Counted from the first letter of the stretch, positions 26,860 through 36,144 are shown. The stretch is DNA of 64,000 bases from DASXKD01 sp963762735 (GCA_963762735.1 CAVXMG010000045.1:120337-184336), one strand, 5' to 3'. A program made the numbers and translations. The notes: generated from the sequence alone by a model not told the origin.

Positions 26860-28077
26860 TTATCCGGCCGCCAGGCTGCGCAGGTGCGCCCGGAAGCCGA
26901 AACCGTAGGCCGTGGGGTGGCCGCCGTAGCCAGTGATCAGCCCGGGGCCCGAGGAGCAGTTGAAGTCGGCGTTCCAGGCCCACCCCAGGTAGCTGGTCGA
27001 CTCGGAGTCCAGCCAGCGCATCAGCGGCCGGACGTAGCCGGAGGCGCAGTCGTTCTCGCCGATCTCCCCGGCGATGACCGGTACCTGCGCGATCACCGGG
27101 GCTACCTGGAACTTCCAGCAGGACCGCTGCGAGCACGTGTTGAAGTTGTAGGAGTGCCAGGACGCGGCCAGGTCGTGGTCGGGGTCGGACGGCTCGTGGG
27201 ACAGCCATTGCCGCAGGTCGTTGGAGTACTCCTCGCCGCCGAGCATGAGCACGTTGGTGGCGCCGGTGGACCGGACCGCGTCGACCATGCTCTGCATGCC
27301 CGGCCACCTGGTAGGAGATGCCTGGGCAGGTGCCACCGTCCAGCCAGCAGTGCCAGCCACTGGCGGTGCTGCCGGTGGCACGGGACGCGTACGGCTCGTT
27401 GAACAGCTCGAAGATGACCGCGTCGTTGCCCTTGAACGTGTTCGCGACCGAGGTCCAGAAGCCGATCGCCTGCGCCGCGTCGGGCATCGGCTTCTGGCAC
27501 ACCGCCTGTGCCGACGAGCAGCCCGCGGACGGCCCGGTGTAGGCACCGTCGGTCCAGTGCAGGTCCAGGATCGCCACGATCCCATTGGCGTTCAGCAGGT
27601 GCACATACGCCTTGATCGCGTTCTGGTAGTTGGCGCCCGCGTAGGCCGGGTTGACGTAGGACTCACCGTTCCAGCAAGCCTCGTTGAGCGGCACCCGGAC
27701 CGCGTTGACGTCCCACTTCAGCATCGCGGACACGGCCGCCTGGTGGTGTGACCCGTCGAAGATGCCGTTGCCCTGCACGCACATGTACTCGGTGCCGGAC
27801 CGGTCCACCCCGTGCAGCACCACTCGCTGGCCGGTGGAGTCCACCAGTTCGTTGCCCGACACGTGCAACTGCGGCGCGGTCCCGCCCGGGGCAGCGGCGG
27901 CGGGGCGGGTGCCAGCCGGCCGTGCGGCGAGGCGCTGCCGGGCATGGCCCTGGCCGCGCCGGAAGCAGGACGGATGGCCGCCGTGGCGGCCGCGGTCGCC
28001 AGCGAGGCACCGGCGAGCATCGTCGCCGACACCACCGCTGCTGCACGGATTCCGGGGATCGACCGAGGGAGTCTCAC
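26860..28077 (-). pseudogene. GH5 endoglucanase with two frameshifts
   Basis: Close paralogue of the CBM2-GH5 gene next to it. Signal peptide from GTG 28077 (AGGAGG upstream): VRLPRSIPGIRAAAVVSATM to LATAAATAA. A first frameshift falls in the Pro/Ala linker (about 27890-27950), after which the catalytic domain reads TAPQLHVSGNELVDSTG, AVRVPLNEACWN, ILDLHWTDG and ELFNEPYASR. A second break lies at 27296-27302, where one extra base compared with the paralogue (CTGCATGCCCGG against CTGCATCCCGG) throws out GMQSMVDAVRSTG. The end, with the nucleophile motif IAGEIGENDCASGYV and AHLRSLAAG, is in the third frame to a TAA at 26860. Non-functional as written. Confidence 0.8.
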
Positions 28078-28166
28078 GACGCATGCCTCCTGAAGGATCA
28101 CGCCCGCCCGCCGGCGTGCATGACCCTACCGCCCGGCGGGCCGCCGCCGGAGGCGATTGCCGGCCC

Positions 28167-28208
28167 TCAGCCGCCGGCCGGGTCCGCTCAGCCGCCGGCC
28201 GGGTCCGC
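28167..28208. repeat. Two tandem copies of a 21-bp unit
   Basis: TCAGCCGCCGGCCGGGTCCGC at 28167 is repeated exactly at 28188. A related pair, GGCTCAGCCACCGGCCGGGG-like, follows at about 28229-28266 and runs over the GH5 stop codon. Lies in the spacer between the two GH5 genes; the slippage-prone sequence may have helped duplicate this locus. Confidence 0.8.
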
Positions 28209-28248
28209 TCAGCTCAGGCCGACCGGCGGCTCAGCCACCGGCCGGGGC

Positions 28249-29958
28249 TCAGCCACCGGCCAGGGATTGGAGGTGTGTCTTCACGCCCGCGCCGTACCCG
28301 GTGGGGGTCCCGGTGTAGTCGGAGACCAGCCCCGGGCCCGAGGAGCAGTTGAAGTCGGCGTTCCAGGCCCAGGCCAGGTAGCTGGTGTGCTCGGAGTCCA
28401 GCCAGCTCATCAGCGGGGTGACGTAGCCGTCGGCGCAGTCGTTCTCGCCGATCTCCCCGGCGATGACCGGCACCTGCGCGATCACCGGAGCTACCTGGCT
28501 GGTCCAGCAGGACTGGCTGGAGCAGGTGTTGAAGTTGTAGGAGTGCCACGACACGGCCAGGTCGTGGTCGGGGTCGGTGGGCAGGACGGTCAGGATCGAG
28601 GGGTCACTCGTCGAGCCCGGCGTGCCCAGGTCGTTGGCGTACTCCTCGCCGCCGAGCATGATCACGTTGGTGGCGCCGGTGGACCGGACCGCATTGACCA
28701 TGCTCTGCATCCCGGCCACCTGGTAGGAGATGCCAGCGCAGGTACCGCCGTTGAGCCAGCATTGCCACCCGCTCGTGGCACTCCCGGTGGCACGGGACGC
28801 GTACGGCTCGTTGAACAGGTCGAAGATGACCGCGTCGTTGCCCTTGAAGACCTGCGCCACCGAGGTCCAGAAGCCGATCGCCTGCGCCGCGTCGGGCATC
28901 GGCTTCTGGCACACCGCCTGCGCCGACGAGCAGCCCGCGGACGGCCCGGTGTAGGCACCGTCGGTCCAGTGCAGGTCCAGGATCGCGACCATGCCGTTGG
29001 AGTTGAGCAGACTGACATACGCCTTGATCGCGTTCTGGTAGTTGGCGCCCGCGTAGGCCGCGTTGACATAGGACTCGGCGTTCCAGCAGGCCTCGTTCAG
29101 CGGCACCCGGACCGCGTTGACGCCCCAGGACTTCATCGCCGAGATCGACGCCTGGTCGTTGGGGCCGTCGAAGATCCCGTTGCCCTGCACGCAGGCGTAC
29201 TCCGTGCCGGACCGGTCCACGCCGTGCAGCACCACCTGCGCGCCGGTCGAGCTCAGCAGCTTGTTCCCGGACACGTGCAACTGCGGGGCGCTGCCGCCCC
29301 CGCCGGTGGAGGTGGGTGAGGGGCTGGGTGAGGGGCTGGGGGACGGGCTGGTGGGGGTGGGGCTCGGGGAGGGGCTGGTCGGGGTGGGGGTGGGTGAGGG
29401 GGAGCCGGTGCCGTTGCAGGTGCTGCCGTTGAGGGTGAAGGCGGCGGGGGCGGTGTTGGTGCCGGTGTAGGAGAAGTTGGCGCCGATGGAGGCCGAGCCG
29501 CCGGTGGCGAGGGTGCCGTTCCAGGAGGCGTTGGTGACGGTGATGTTTTCGCCGGACTGGGACCAGTTCCCTGACCACCCTTGGGCGATCTTCTGGTTGC
29601 CGGTGTAGGCGTAGCCGAGGGTCCAGGAGGTGATCGCCGGGCCGTTGTTGGTGATGTTGATCGCGACGGAGAACCCGGTCCCCCAGTCACTGTTCACCGT
29701 GTACGTCACCTGACACACCGACGCGGCCGCCGCGGGCGCCGCTTGCGCCGCAGGCACCGCCGCCCGGCCCGGTGCCGCGGTGGCGGCGCTGGCGGCGGCC
29801 GCCGCCAGACAGGCAGCGGCCAGTGCCGCCACCGCGGATACCACGGCGCCACGCCGCAGCCTTGGCCGCCCGGCGCGGGATGATCCGGCGTGCTGCCGCC
29901 CGGCACGCGACCGTCCGGCCCTGAAGGCCCTGGCCATGCCAGCACCCAGGCGTCTCAT
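28249..29958 (-). CDS. Secreted CBM2-GH5 endoglucanase
   Basis: 569 residues: long Arg-rich signal peptide (hydrophobic core VVSAVAALAAACLAAAAA), CBM2 starting at SVCQVTYTVNSDW and ending STCNGTG, a Ser/Pro/Thr linker, and a GH5 domain from APQLHVSGNKLLSSTG. Acid/base glutamate in FDLFNEPYASR, nucleophile in IAGEIGENDCADGYV. Relative to the broken neighbour it has a short insert (LGTPGSTSDPSILTVLPT) before PDHDLAVSWHSYNFN. ATG 29958 follows GGAGG; an upstream in-frame start adds 36 non-signal residues. The CBM2 and linker DNA match the GH48 gene almost base for base. Divergent from the sugar-binding protein gene, sharing an operator-bearing spacer. Confidence 0.93.
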   Translation of the reverse strand: MRRLGAGMARAFRAGRSRAGRQHAGSSRAGRPRLRRGAVVSAVAALAAACLAAAAASAATAAPGRAAVPAAQAAPAAAASVCQVTYTVNSDWGTGFSVAINITNNGPAITSWTLGYAYTGNQKIAQGWSGNWSQSGENITVTNASWNGTLATGGSASIGANFSYTGTNTAPAAFTLNGSTCNGTGSPSPTPTPTSPSPSPTPTSPSPSPSPSPSPTSTGGGGSAPQLHVSGNKLLSSTGAQVVLHGVDRSGTEYACVQGNGIFDGPNDQASISAMKSWGVNAVRVPLNEACWNAESYVNAAYAGANYQNAIKAYVSLLNSNGMVAILDLHWTDGAYTGPSAGCSSAQAVCQKPMPDAAQAIGFWTSVAQVFKGNDAVIFDLFNEPYASRATGSATSGWQCWLNGGTCAGISYQVAGMQSMVNAVRSTGATNVIMLGGEEYANDLGTPGSTSDPSILTVLPTDPDHDLAVSWHSYNFNTCSSQSCWTSQVAPVIAQVPVIAGEIGENDCADGYVTPLMSWLDSEHTSYLAWAWNADFNCSSGPGLVSDYTGTPTGYGAGVKTHLQSLAGG

Positions 29959-30111
29959 GACATGCACCTCCAGCGGGGATCCCGCCGTTATCCGGCGGGC
30001 GCCGTTATCCGGCGGGCGGGGAAGTAGGCCAGCGTGACCATAACTCCGCTTTTTGGCGCCGGTCAATTACGCCCGGCGGGAACCGGCTTTACTCAGCCAG
30101 CGAGCAGCCCA

Positions 30112-30183
30112 GACATGAAAAGAGAGCCGGTTAATTTCATGCGCCCCGGCCGGTCACCGGCCGCCGTACCGTGAAAGTTTCAT
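30112..30183. promoter_or_regulatory. Operator region in the GH5 / sugar-binding divergent spacer
   Basis: A near-perfect palindrome GTGAAAGTTTCAT (30171-30183; core TGAAAGTTTCA 30172-30182) lies about 100 bases before the sugar-binding gene. Between it and the GH5 gene, CATGAAAA and TAATTTCATG (about 30114-30141) form a looser inverted pair. Likely lets one LacI-type regulator control both divergent genes. Confidence 0.6.
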
Positions 30184-30283
30184 GGCCACACGCCGCCGAG
30201 CATTCCCGGAGCCGTCCTGCTCTTGACGACGATGGGCCGCCGAGCCAATCTCTTCTGAGGTTTCCTCCCGGCCAGGAGCAGCT

Positions 30284-31582
30284 ATGCACATTTCACGACG
30301 GATTGCCGCACTGGCTGCCGTGGCGGCCGCAGCGGGGACGCTGGCCAGTTGCTCGGGGCCCGGCCCGGCCTCCCCGCCCGGCTCGGCGGCCCAGGCCCCG
30401 CGGGGGCCGGTGGTCACCCTGCGGGTGGCGGTGTACGGCTCACCTGGGTACCGGCAGGCCGGCCTGTTCAGCACCTACGAGCGGCTGCATCCGGGCATCC
30501 GGATCGTGGCGGACGTCACCGGGACTGAAGCGGGCTACTGGCAGGCACTGCGCCAGCACCTGGCCACCGGCCGGGGCCTGGACGATCTCGTGGCCATCCC
30601 GCTGGCCCAGATGAGCGGGGCGGTGCACCGGTACCGGTCAAGCCTTGTTCCGCTGAGCACGCTGGGCGGGGTCGGCGGCGGCGTGAACACATTCGAGGAC
30701 CAGTGGCCGTCCTGGGTCTGGAGGCCCGCATACCACGCTGGCCAGGCCTATGGCATCGGCGCGGAGACGGGCCCGCTGGCGCTGTGTTACCGGCCCCAGT
30801 TGCTGGCCGAGGCCGGCCTGCCATCCAGCCCGGCCCGCCTGGCCAGGGACTGGTCCACCTGGCCGGGTTTCCTGGCCTTCGGCCGGGAGTTCAAGCAGCG
30901 GATCCCGAAGGGGCCCGCCTTCATGGACTCCGTGACCAGCGTGTACGACGCGATGGTCAGCCAGGCCGCCCCGGCGGCGGCGTCCGGGCCTGCCGGTGAC
31001 CCGGCCGTTCAGCGCGCCTGGGACAGCGCGGCCGGCGCGGCGAAGGACGGGCTGAGCGCCGCGCTCGCCCCGCAGACCCGTGCCTGGGACGCAGGGGTGA
31101 CCCGGCTCTCGTTCGCCACCACCGTGTGCCCGCCGTGGCTGCTCGGCCCGATCCAGCGGCTGTCCGGCCGCCACGGCGCGGGGACCTGGGCGGTCACCGC
31201 CGTGCCTGGCGGGACCGGCGACTGGGGCGGGTTCTACCTGGCGATCCCCCGGGCCAGCGCGCACCAGCAGGATGCCTACCAGCTTGCCGTCTACCTGTCC
31301 GGGCAGCAGGCCGGGCCCGCCCTCGCGCAGACCGGCGCATTCCCGGCCAGCTCGCCCGCCATCAACGCGGCCGGCGCCGTCGCTAACCCCTACTTCGGCG
31401 GCTCCCCCACCGGCCGTGTCTTCGCCCTCTCCGCGACCCGCATGCCCGCCACCGGCACGCCCGACCCCACCGCCACCGCGCTCGCCCCCCTGGTCACCGC
31501 CGCCCTCGCCCAGGTCCAGTCCGGCGCCCTCACCCCCGCCCGCGCCTGGTCCCGCCTCCTCCGCCAGTCCGCCCACGGCTAA
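30284..31582 (+). CDS. ABC-transporter sugar-binding lipoprotein (orphan)
   Basis: 432-residue extracellular solute-binding protein, family 1 type. Lipoprotein signal ends in the lipobox LASC; mature domains show VVTLRVAVYGSPGYR, LHPGIRIVADVTG, DLVAIPLAQMSG, YGIGAETGPLALCYRPQLLAEAGLP and GGTGDWGGFYLAIPRASAHQ, the standard oligosaccharide-binding pattern. AGGAG precedes the ATG. No permease or ATPase gene adjoins it, so it must share transporter subunits encoded elsewhere. Divergent from a cellulase and behind a palindrome like those before the LacI gene, it likely binds cello- or xylo-oligosaccharides; the ligand itself is inferred. Confidence 0.85.
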   Translation: MHISRRIAALAAVAAAAGTLASCSGPGPASPPGSAAQAPRGPVVTLRVAVYGSPGYRQAGLFSTYERLHPGIRIVADVTGTEAGYWQALRQHLATGRGLDDLVAIPLAQMSGAVHRYRSSLVPLSTLGGVGGGVNTFEDQWPSWVWRPAYHAGQAYGIGAETGPLALCYRPQLLAEAGLPSSPARLARDWSTWPGFLAFGREFKQRIPKGPAFMDSVTSVYDAMVSQAAPAAASGPAGDPAVQRAWDSAAGAAKDGLSAALAPQTRAWDAGVTRLSFATTVCPPWLLGPIQRLSGRHGAGTWAVTAVPGGTGDWGGFYLAIPRASAHQQDAYQLAVYLSGQQAGPALAQTGAFPASSPAINAAGAVANPYFGGSPTGRVFALSATRMPATGTPDPTATALAPLVTAALAQVQSGALTPARAWSRLLRQSAHG

Positions 31583-31618
31583 CAGGACCCACCACGGTCA
31601 ACAGGACCCACCACGGTC
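31581..31618. repeat. Two exact tandem copies of a 19-bp unit
   Basis: AACAGGACCCACCACGGTC at 31581 is followed directly by an identical copy at 31600; the first overlaps the stop codon of the sugar-binding gene. Confidence 0.85.
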
Positions 31619-31691
31619 AACACCACCCGTCCGCACCCACACCCGCCCGGAGCCACTTTCTGGCGGGAACCAGCCGCGCTCCATGTCTGTA

Positions 31692-31702
31692 TGAAACGTT
31701 CA
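31692..31702. promoter_or_regulatory. Putative LacI-type operator upstream of GH48
   Basis: TGAAACGTTCA, with TGAA/TTCA arms, one substitution from TGAAACTTTCA. It lies 170 bases before the GH48 start in a spacer with no other function evident. Confidence 0.5.
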
Positions 31703-31781
31703 CGACGCACCCCGGCTAATGATTCACCGTCCGCGCAGTTATCCTGGCCTTTCTTCAATCCCGCGACCCTGGCCGCTCCCC

Positions 31782-31796
31782 GGGAAAGCGCTTCCC
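31782..31796. promoter_or_regulatory. Second palindrome upstream of GH48
   Basis: GGGAAAGCGCTTCCC, a palindrome around AGCGCT with one extra A. The AGCGCT core is shared with the published CelR/CebR-type site TGGGAGCGCTCCCA of actinomycete cellulase genes. About 75 bases before the GH48 start, so this gene may answer to two regulators. Confidence 0.5.
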
Positions 31797-31871
31797 TTCC
31801 CTCCTATCACCGGGCTTTTTAGGCTGCGCCTGAGCACACGGGCATGACCCGCGCCAGCAAGGAGGATGTGA

Positions 31872-34800
31872 ATGCGCGTATTAATGAAGCGGTCACCGAG
31901 GCGGTCGGCCGCCGTCTGGGCCGCGGCCTGCTCGCTGGCGGCGGGAACCCTCGTGGCCGCCGGTGTCATGGGCGCCTCGGCCGCGACTGGCGCTCCCGCC
32001 ACGGCGGCGGTGCCTGCGGCGCAAGCGGCGCCCGCGGCGGCCACATCGGTGTGTCAGGTGACGTACACGGTGAACAGTGACTGGGGGACCGGGTTCTCCG
32101 TCGCGATCAACATCACCAACAACGGCCCGGCGATCACCTCCTGGACCCTCGGCTACGCCTACACCGGCAACCAGAAGATCGCCCAAGGGTGGTCAGGGAA
32201 CTGGTCCCAGTCCGGCGAAAACATCACCGTCACCAACGCCTCCTGGAACGGCACCCTCGCCACCGGCGGCTCGGCCTCCATCGGCGCCAACTTCTCCTAC
32301 ACCGGCACCAACACCGCCCCCGCCGCCTTCACCCTCAACGGCAGCACCTGCAACGGCACCGGCTCCCCCTCACCCACCCCCACCCCGACCAGCCCCTCCC
32401 CGAGCCCCACCCCCACCAGCCCGTCCCCCAGCCCGTCACCCAGCCCCTCACCCACCTCCACCGGCGGGGGCGGTTCCGGCACGCCGATGGTGTCCATCAC
32501 CAGCCCAACGGCCGGCCAGATCTTCAAGCCGGGCTCCACGGTGACGCTCCAGGCCAGTCCGGTGACAGGCGCGGGAACGATCACCTCGGTCACCTTCTAC
32601 GACAGCACCGCGGCGTCGAACAACAACGTGATCGGCACGGCCACATCGAGCCCGTGGTCGGTGCAGTGGGCCAACGTCCCGGCCGGCAGTTATTCGCTGA
32701 CCGCGGTGGCGAGCAACGGCAGCGAGAGCCTCACCTCGTACCCGGTCGCGATCACCGTGGAGGCGGCCACCGTGGTGGTCAACCCCGCGAACGTCGCCGT
32801 GCAGCAGGGCAAGAGCACCACGTTCGGCGTGGCCCTGTCCGCGCAGCCCGCATCGAGCGTCACGGTCACGGTCGCGCAGAACTCTGGCGGGGACCCCGAC
32901 CTGTCGGTCTCCTCCGGCGGCACGCTCACGTTCACCACGTCCAACTGGAGCGTGCCCCAGGCGGTCACGGTCGCCTCGGGCACGACCGGTGCCGACGGCG
33001 GCAGCCAGGGCACCTTCAGCGCCAGCGCCACCGGCTACAACACCGGCACGGTGACCGTCACCGAGGCCCTGGCGGCCGGCTCCCAGTCCGGCTACGACCA
33101 GTGGTTCCTCAACCTCTACGACACGATCATGAACCCGGTGAACGGCTACTTCAGCCCCAAGGGCATCCCGTACCACTCGGTCGAGACGCTGATCGTCGAG
33201 GCGCCCGACTACGGGCACGAGACCACGTCCGAGACCTACAGCTATTACCTGTGGCTGACCGCCGACTACGGCCGGGTGACCGGCAACTGGACGCCGTTCA
33301 ACAACGCCTGGGCGAACATGCAGCAGTACATGATCCCCAATGACGCCAACCAGCCCGGGCAGTGCACCTACAACGCCTCCTCCCCCGCCCAGTACGGCCC
33401 GGAGGAAGCGGTCCCCAGCGACTACCCCGTCGCACTCAACTCCTCGGTGCCGGTGGGCTCGGACCCGCTGTTCGCCGAGCTCAAGTCCACCTACGGCAAC
33501 TGTGACATGTACCAGCCGATGTGGATCATGGACACCGACAACAGATACGGCTTCGGCCAGCAGGAGGACGGGTCCTCCACGCCGAGCTGGGTCAACAGCT
33601 ACCAGCGCGGCCCGGAAGAGTCGGTGTGGGACACGATCCCGCAGCCTGACTGGGACACCTTCAAGTACGGCGGCCCGAACGGCTTCCTCGACCTGTTCAA
33701 CAACGGCGGCGGCAGCTTCGCCCAGCAGTACAAGTACACCGACGCACCGGACGCCGACGCGCGCATGGTGCAGGCGGCGTACTGGGCGGACACCTACGCC
33801 AAGGCGCAGGGCAAACAGTCACAGATCGCCACCACGCTCGCCGACGCCGCCAAGCTCGGTGACTTCCTGCGGTACTCGATGTTCGACAAGTACTTCAAGC
33901 AGATCAGCGCGAACTGCAGCCAGCAGGGCTCGGTCGCCTGCCCGGCGGGCACCAGCAAGGCCAACGAGGACACCTACCTGCTGTCCTGGTACGACGCCTG
34001 GGGCGGCGCCACGAACGGCGCCTGGTCGTGGCGGATCAGCGGCACCACGATCCACGAGGGCTACCAGAACCCGCTGGCGGCCTACGCGCTGTCCACCGAC
34101 TCCGACCTGATCCCGCTGTCCCCCACCGCCAAGGGTGACTGGGCGACCAGCCTGATCACCCAGCTCAACATGTACAAGTGGCTGCAGTCCGCGGAGGGCG
34201 GGATCGCCGGTGGCATCGAGAACAACTGGGGCGGCAACTACGGCGACGCCGGCAAGCCCCCCACAGGGGACCCGACGTTCGACGGCATGTACTACGACCC
34301 CCAGCCGGAGTACCACAACCCGCCGTCCAACCAGTGGTTCGGCTACCAGACCTGGCCCATGGAACGCCTCGCCGAGTACTACTACGTCACCGGCAACACC
34401 GAAGCCCAGTCGGTCCTGGCCAAGTGGGTCTCCTGGGCCGAATCGGTGACCACCGTCAACACCAGCGCCGGCACCTTCTGCCTGCCCGGCACGCTCACCT
34501 GGAGCGGCCAGCCCGACGAGAGCTGGACCACCGGCACCTCGAACTCCTCCGCACCCCCGGCCAACGCCGGGCTGCACGTGAGCGTCACCGGCTGCTCCGA
34601 GGACCTCGGCGTGGCCACCTCGCTGGCCAAGATCTACGAGTACTACGCCGCCAAGTCCGGCGACACCACCGCGGAAACCGACGCCCAGAACATCCTGGAC
34701 GTCATCCACAAGAACTTCGCCGACCCCCTGGGCTACTCCGCCCCCGAGACCAGGACCGACTACAAGAACTTCACCTCCCCCTACAACACCACCAACTTCG

Positions 34801-35057
34801 AAGGGGTGTTCATCCCGTCCAACTGGACCGGCAAGTACCCCGGTGGCATCCCGCTCAGTTCGTCCACCAACACGTTCCTGTCGATCCGGCCCTGGTACAT
34901 CGGTGACCCGCAGTGGTCCAAGGTCCAGGCCTACCTGAACGGCGGGTCGGCACCCACCTTCAACTACCACCGCTTCTGGGCGGAGGCAGACATCGCGACG
35001 GCGTTCGAGTCGTTCGCGAACCTGTTCCCGACCGTGCAGCCGCCCTCCGGCTCCTGA
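31872..35057 (+). CDS. Secreted CBM2-GH48 reducing-end cellobiohydrolase
   Basis: Largest cellulase here, 1061 residues: signal peptide (to about residue 45), CBM2 (SVCQVTYTVNSDW to STCNGTG), Ser/Pro/Thr linker, Ig-like domain (about 205-300), a beta-sandwich repeat (about 300-400) related to those in the GH6 protein, and a GH48 barrel (about 410-1055). GH48 hallmarks: YNQW-like start SGYDQWFLNLYDTI, KGIPYHSVETLIVEAPDYGHETTSE (catalytic glutamate region), MWIMDTDNRYGFGQ, YLLSWYDAWGG and YHRFWAEADIATAF. GH48 enzymes are the core processive exocellulases of cellulolytic bacteria and synergise with GH6. AAGGAGG precedes the ATG. Two palindromes lie upstream. Confidence 0.95.
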   Translation: MRVLMKRSPRRSAAVWAAACSLAAGTLVAAGVMGASAATGAPATAAVPAAQAAPAAATSVCQVTYTVNSDWGTGFSVAINITNNGPAITSWTLGYAYTGNQKIAQGWSGNWSQSGENITVTNASWNGTLATGGSASIGANFSYTGTNTAPAAFTLNGSTCNGTGSPSPTPTPTSPSPSPTPTSPSPSPSPSPSPTSTGGGGSGTPMVSITSPTAGQIFKPGSTVTLQASPVTGAGTITSVTFYDSTAASNNNVIGTATSSPWSVQWANVPAGSYSLTAVASNGSESLTSYPVAITVEAATVVVNPANVAVQQGKSTTFGVALSAQPASSVTVTVAQNSGGDPDLSVSSGGTLTFTTSNWSVPQAVTVASGTTGADGGSQGTFSASATGYNTGTVTVTEALAAGSQSGYDQWFLNLYDTIMNPVNGYFSPKGIPYHSVETLIVEAPDYGHETTSETYSYYLWLTADYGRVTGNWTPFNNAWANMQQYMIPNDANQPGQCTYNASSPAQYGPEEAVPSDYPVALNSSVPVGSDPLFAELKSTYGNCDMYQPMWIMDTDNRYGFGQQEDGSSTPSWVNSYQRGPEESVWDTIPQPDWDTFKYGGPNGFLDLFNNGGGSFAQQYKYTDAPDADARMVQAAYWADTYAKAQGKQSQIATTLADAAKLGDFLRYSMFDKYFKQISANCSQQGSVACPAGTSKANEDTYLLSWYDAWGGATNGAWSWRISGTTIHEGYQNPLAAYALSTDSDLIPLSPTAKGDWATSLITQLNMYKWLQSAEGGIAGGIENNWGGNYGDAGKPPTGDPTFDGMYYDPQPEYHNPPSNQWFGYQTWPMERLAEYYYVTGNTEAQSVLAKWVSWAESVTTVNTSAGTFCLPGTLTWSGQPDESWTTGTSNSSAPPANAGLHVSVTGCSEDLGVATSLAKIYEYYAAKSGDTTAETDAQNILDVIHKNFADPLGYSAPETRTDYKNFTSPYNTTNFEGVFIPSNWTGKYPGGIPLSSSTNTFLSIRPWYIGDPQWSKVQAYLNGGSAPTFNYHRFWAEADIATAFESFANLFPTVQPPSGS

Positions 35058-35144
35058 CCGGTCACCGACGACAGGTTCCGGCCGGTCCCCGGGCACCCTG
35101 GGGACCGGCCGGCCTGCCATCCCGCTCAAGGAGGCACGCCGCGC

Positions 35145-36065
35145 ATGTCACGAACAGCCTGGGCCGCCGCAGCCGTCTTGTGCCTCGCCTCCGCGGTCAC
35201 CGCTTGCGGTCCTGCGCCCAGCACTACGCTCCCCGTGGTGACCGGCGCCTTCGGCGCGGACCCACTGATCAGCCTGCCTGCCAAGAAGCCGCCCGGCGGG
35301 CTCGTGGTCCGCACGCTGAGCGAGGGCCCGGGGCCGGTGGTGCGCCCAGGTGACTACGTGCTTTTCGACGTGGCGGCGAAGGTGTGGGCCGGGGACCGGC
35401 TGGTGCTTGACACCTTTGCCAACCACCAGCCGCAGGGGCTGCCGCTGCCCGCCGGGCTGCCGGCCTGGCGGCACCTGGCCGGCCAGCGGGTCGGCAGCCG
35501 CGTGCTGGAGGTCGTGCCGCCCAGGGATGGCTTCGGCCGCCGGGGCAACGCCTCGGTCAACGTCACCGGGACCGACACGCTCGTGTTCGTCTTCGACATA
35601 CTGGCCGCCGTGCCCACGGCTGGCCACGCCAGCGGCACCGCCGCGGGCTACCGCCCGGGAACGGGGCTCCCCCAGGTCACGATGTCGGCCCACGGCCCGG
35701 TGGTCACCGTGCCGCCCCGCATGGCGCCGCCGAAAACCCTGGTCACCAGGATGCTGATCGCCGGGCACGGCCCGCGCCTGGTCCCCGGCGAGACCGTGGT
35801 CACACAGTTCACCGGAGCCCTGTGGCGTACCGGGGCGGTGTTCGACTCGTCCTGGCAGCACGGCGACCCGCAGTCCTTCGTGCTGGGCTCCGGCCAGGTC
35901 ATCGCGGGCTGGAACCAGGGGCTGGCCGGGCAGCGCGTCGGCAGCCGGGTGCTGCTGGTGGTCCCGCCCGGGCTCGGCTACGGGAAGGCGGGCAACCCGC
36001 CGGCGATCACCGGCAAGGACACCCTCATCTTCGTGGTGGACATCCTCGCCGCCACCCACGGCTAA
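35145..36065 (+). CDS. Lipoprotein with two FKBP-type peptidyl-prolyl isomerase domains
   Basis: 306 residues: lipobox VTAC, then two FKBP domains. The first (about 50-150) is degenerate (GDYVLFDVAAKVWAGDRLVL, VGSRVLEVVPPRDGFGRRG); the second (about 200-305) is canonical, with VVTQFTGALWRTGAVFDSSW, SFVLGSGQVIAGWNQGLAGQRVGSR and LGYGKAGNPPAITGKDTLIFVVDIL. It probably assists folding of exported proteins at the membrane surface, which fits its place behind a large secreted enzyme. AAGGAGG lies ten bases before the ATG. A partial duplicate of its 3' end follows the stop codon. Confidence 0.88.
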   Translation: MSRTAWAAAAVLCLASAVTACGPAPSTTLPVVTGAFGADPLISLPAKKPPGGLVVRTLSEGPGPVVRPGDYVLFDVAAKVWAGDRLVLDTFANHQPQGLPLPAGLPAWRHLAGQRVGSRVLEVVPPRDGFGRRGNASVNVTGTDTLVFVFDILAAVPTAGHASGTAAGYRPGTGLPQVTMSAHGPVVTVPPRMAPPKTLVTRMLIAGHGPRLVPGETVVTQFTGALWRTGAVFDSSWQHGDPQSFVLGSGQVIAGWNQGLAGQRVGSRVLLVVPPGLGYGKAGNPPAITGKDTLIFVVDILAATHG

Positions 36066-36079
36066 CCCCGGACGCCGGG

Positions 36080-36144
36080 CCGCCGGCGATCACCGGCAAG
36101 GACACCGCATCTCATGGCAGACATCCTCGCCGCCACCCACGGCT
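36080..36144. repeat. Partial tandem copy of the FKBP gene 3' end
   Basis: The string starting CCGCCGGCGATCACCGGCAA at 35997 recurs at 36080, and the final GACATCCTCGCCGCCACCC block of the gene recurs at 36120-36144, about 82 bases later with a short deletion. Non-coding duplicate right after the stop codon. Confidence 0.8.

Noticed and set aside
28102..28248. CRISPR-like array
   Set aside because: Only two 21-bp units and two about 18-bp units, directly adjacent with no spacers of fixed length and no cas genes in the window.
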